Of a stretch of 9,091 bases of DNA, positions 7,567-9,091 are shown piece after piece. The position numbers and the translations under genes were made by a program. The notes beneath the pieces were generated by a model. The model was not told the origin of the DNA. It saw nothing but the letters and a program-made list of their open reading frames with translations, and ran no database searches. Numbering within the stretch: position 1 is the stretch's first letter; every line of letters starts with the position of its first letter. This DNA is from Gammaproteobacteria bacterium (GTDB lineage Bacteria > Pseudomonadota > Gammaproteobacteria > Arenicellales > JAOTYS01): the NCBI GenBank assembly GCA_029861795.1, contig JAOTYS010000164.1, forward strand, positions 1 to 9,091. Direction: 5' to 3'.

Positions 7567-7731
7567 ACTTCGGTGTTTCGAAGCAATGCTCACCGACGCA
7601 AAAGTACACCGTAGCCACGGGCCCGGTTGCCTTGACTACCCCTATTACAGCCAACAAACACGGCGAAATCATCCCTGGTTTCCACCGAATCATGTCGCGG
7701 ATGCTGGGGTTAGTGATTAGGTAGAACCTCT
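7567..7731. other. Intergenic gap before the Nudix gene
   Basis: These 165 bases hold the small hairpin noted above and a TTGACT (7632-7637) that could be a -35 for the downstream genes. The sequence 17 bases further on (CAAACA) is a poor -10. I see no gene here. Confidence 0.4.
7568..7583 (+). terminator. Small hairpin just after the LysR-type gene
   Basis: CTTCG (7568-7572) and CGAAG (7579-7583) form a 5-bp stem with a 6-base loop, one base after the stop codon. No T-tract follows, so termination here is doubtful. Confidence 0.2.
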
Positions 7732-8208
7732 GTGATTTGGTGCCCTCACGTAACGGTGGCCGCGATAATAGAGCGACAAGGTAAATTCTTGCTGGTGGAA
7801 GAGCGCGTAGATAACAAGCTAGTTCTGAATCAGCCAGCGGGCCATTTGGAGGAAAATGAATCCTTGCTACAAGCGGTAACTCGCGAAACCCTGGAAGAAA
7901 CGGGCTGGGAGTTTGAACCAAATGCGTTGATCGGGGTGTACCTTTGGAGGCACCCGGAAAAAGGCGTCACTTATTTGCGATTTGGTTTTACCGGTGAACT
8001 AAGAGCCTGCAATGGGAAGCCGGATAGTGAGATTGAACGGGTAGCGTGGCTGACGGAAAAACAGATACGGGGCGAGCTGCACCGCCTACGCAGCCCACAA
8101 GTACTCATCGGAATCGATGACTATAGAAAGGGAAAACGTTATCCTGTGAGCTGTTTACACGACCTCTCTGACCACATTTGTGCTGATGCCCCTTGCCATG
8201 AAGCGTAA
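7732..8208 (+). CDS. nudJ: Nudix hydrolase, NudJ-like
   Basis: NudJ-type enzymes remove phosphate from nucleoside di- and triphosphates and thiamine pyrophosphate-type substrates. The 158-residue product aligns with E. coli NudJ (153 residues) from its first residues: PHVTVAAIIERQGKFLLVEE, then NQPAGHLEENE. The Nudix box is complete at residues 37-59: G37, E43, then R51-E52 and E55-E56-x-G58, with Thr at position 53 where a hydrophobic residue is usual. The conserved LRSP and RYPV segments near the C-terminus also match. The start is GTG at 7732, without a strong ribosome binding site; no ATG gives the PHVTVA beginning. In E. coli nudJ lies directly before mnmA. Here one extra gene sits between them and overlaps the nudJ end by 11 bases. 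Confidence 0.9.
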   Translation: MIWCPHVTVAAIIERQGKFLLVEERVDNKLVLNQPAGHLEENESLLQAVTRETLEETGWEFEPNALIGVYLWRHPEKGVTYLRFGFTGELRACNGKPDSEIERVAWLTEKQIRGELHRLRSPQVLIGIDDYRKGKRYPVSCLHDLSDHICADAPCHEA

Positions 8209-8791
8209 AAGTGTTGGCGTGATTGTCTTTTTCGCGCTGGCAGGCCGAGCTTTTGCGCTAGACCCTCACCCAACGCTGGACAGGATTCCAGTTTGCTATA
8301 ACTACAGCTGTGCGGTACGGCAAGTCATTGGCATTTCACAGACTGACTGGGGCGGGGTCGCCGGTTGGTTCTATCCCGCGGCCACCGCCGCCGCCCAGGA
8401 ACGTGAGCAGATTCGCCATGCTATCGGCTGGATTGAGGTATTGGTCGGGCGGCAAACCCCAACGCATCGCGACAAAGGCAGAAACCCATACGATGTTCAA
8501 TGGCCCGGACAACTCGACTGTATTGATGAGTCCCTGAATACCACGACATATCTTCGATTGTTGCAGGCCGAGGGGTTACTTAAGTGGCATCGCGTACTAG
8601 ACCGGGTTCGTCGGCGAACATTCGTGGATCAGCATTGGGCGGGGCAGATCGAGCAGATCAACACTGGGAAACGCTACGTAGTCGACTCGTGGTTCCTCGA
8701 CAACGGCACGCTCCCATATGTTCAAAAACTAGATGATTGGGCAGACGTTTCAATGTTTTCCAGTACCTATCATTACGTCCCGAGTGAATGA
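8198..8791 (+). CDS. Exported protein of unknown function with transglutaminase/cysteine-peptidase-like residue layout
   Basis: I do not recognise a named family. The 197-residue form from the ATG at 8198 begins with a good Sec signal peptide: MKRK, a hydrophobic stretch, and likely cleavage after GRAFA (residue 20), so it should act in the periplasm. The mature part starts with a Cys pair (C33, C38 in PVCYNYSCA), which may form a disulfide. It then has a helical stretch with VGRQTP (about 83-88), LDCIDESLNTTTYL (107-120), DQHWAGQI (144-151) and YVVDSWFLDNG (160-170). The order C108, H146, D163 in these segments resembles the Cys-His-Asp triad of bacterial transglutaminase-like cysteine peptidases. 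That is inference from layout only. Upstream in-frame starts exist at 8180 (GTG) and 8186 (ATG), and none of the three has a clear ribosome binding site. The 11-base overlap with nudJ suggests translational coupling. Confidence 0.75.
   Translation: MKRKSVGVIVFFALAGRAFALDPHPTLDRIPVCYNYSCAVRQVIGISQTDWGGVAGWFYPAATAAAQEREQIRHAIGWIEVLVGRQTPTHRDKGRNPYDVQWPGQLDCIDESLNTTTYLRLLQAEGLLKWHRVLDRVRRRTFVDQHWAGQIEQINTGKRYVVDSWFLDNGTLPYVQKLDDWADVSMFSSTYHYVPSE

Positions 8792-9091
<300 letters not shown>

Noticed and set aside
7478..7921. 147-residue open frame on the minus strand across the end of the LysR gene and the start of nudJ
   Set aside because: It covers an intergenic gap and two well-supported genes on the other strand, and shows no signal or domain of its own.

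Overview
The window looks like core chromosome from a gammaproteobacterium. The proteins align along their whole length, from memory, with Escherichia coli and Pseudomonas PurM, PurN, ClpA, ClpS, AceA, NudJ and MnmA. Base composition is even and moderately GC-rich, and coding density is high. I see no tRNA, rRNA, insertion sequence, phage gene or CRISPR array. Both ends cut genes: purM has lost its 5' end and mnmA its 3' end.

Layout: (1) 1-2244, + strand: purM, purN and a secreted DUF3108-type protein, overlapping end to start as one operon. (2) 2254-4832, - strand: clpS then clpA, joined by a TAATG stop/start overlap. They converge on the purine operon with only 9 bases between stop codons. 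(3) 4833-5133: a 301-base gap with a 15-bp tandem repeat, a possible clpS promoter and three consecutive small hairpins. (4) 5134-6447, - strand: aceA (isocitrate lyase), diverging from a LysR-type regulator gene at 6598-7566. The two promoters I predict share their -35 bases. (5) 7732 to the end, + strand: a NudJ-like Nudix hydrolase, an exported protein of unknown function overlapping it, and the start of mnmA.

Functionally, purM and purN supply steps 5 and 3 of de novo purine synthesis. ClpS delivers N-degron substrates to the ClpA unfoldase, which works with ClpP (not in the window). AceA opens the glyoxylate shunt, and the adjacent LysR protein is its probable regulator. NudJ next to MnmA (tRNA 2-thiolation) is a familiar gammaproteobacterial neighbourhood.

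Most of the window is ordinary housekeeping DNA, and I found no clear new system. The points most worth a second look are the exported unknown at 8198-8791, whose Cys/His/Asp layout resembles transglutaminase-like cysteine peptidases; the overlapping aceA/LysR promoters; and the repeat and hairpin cluster between aceA and clpS.
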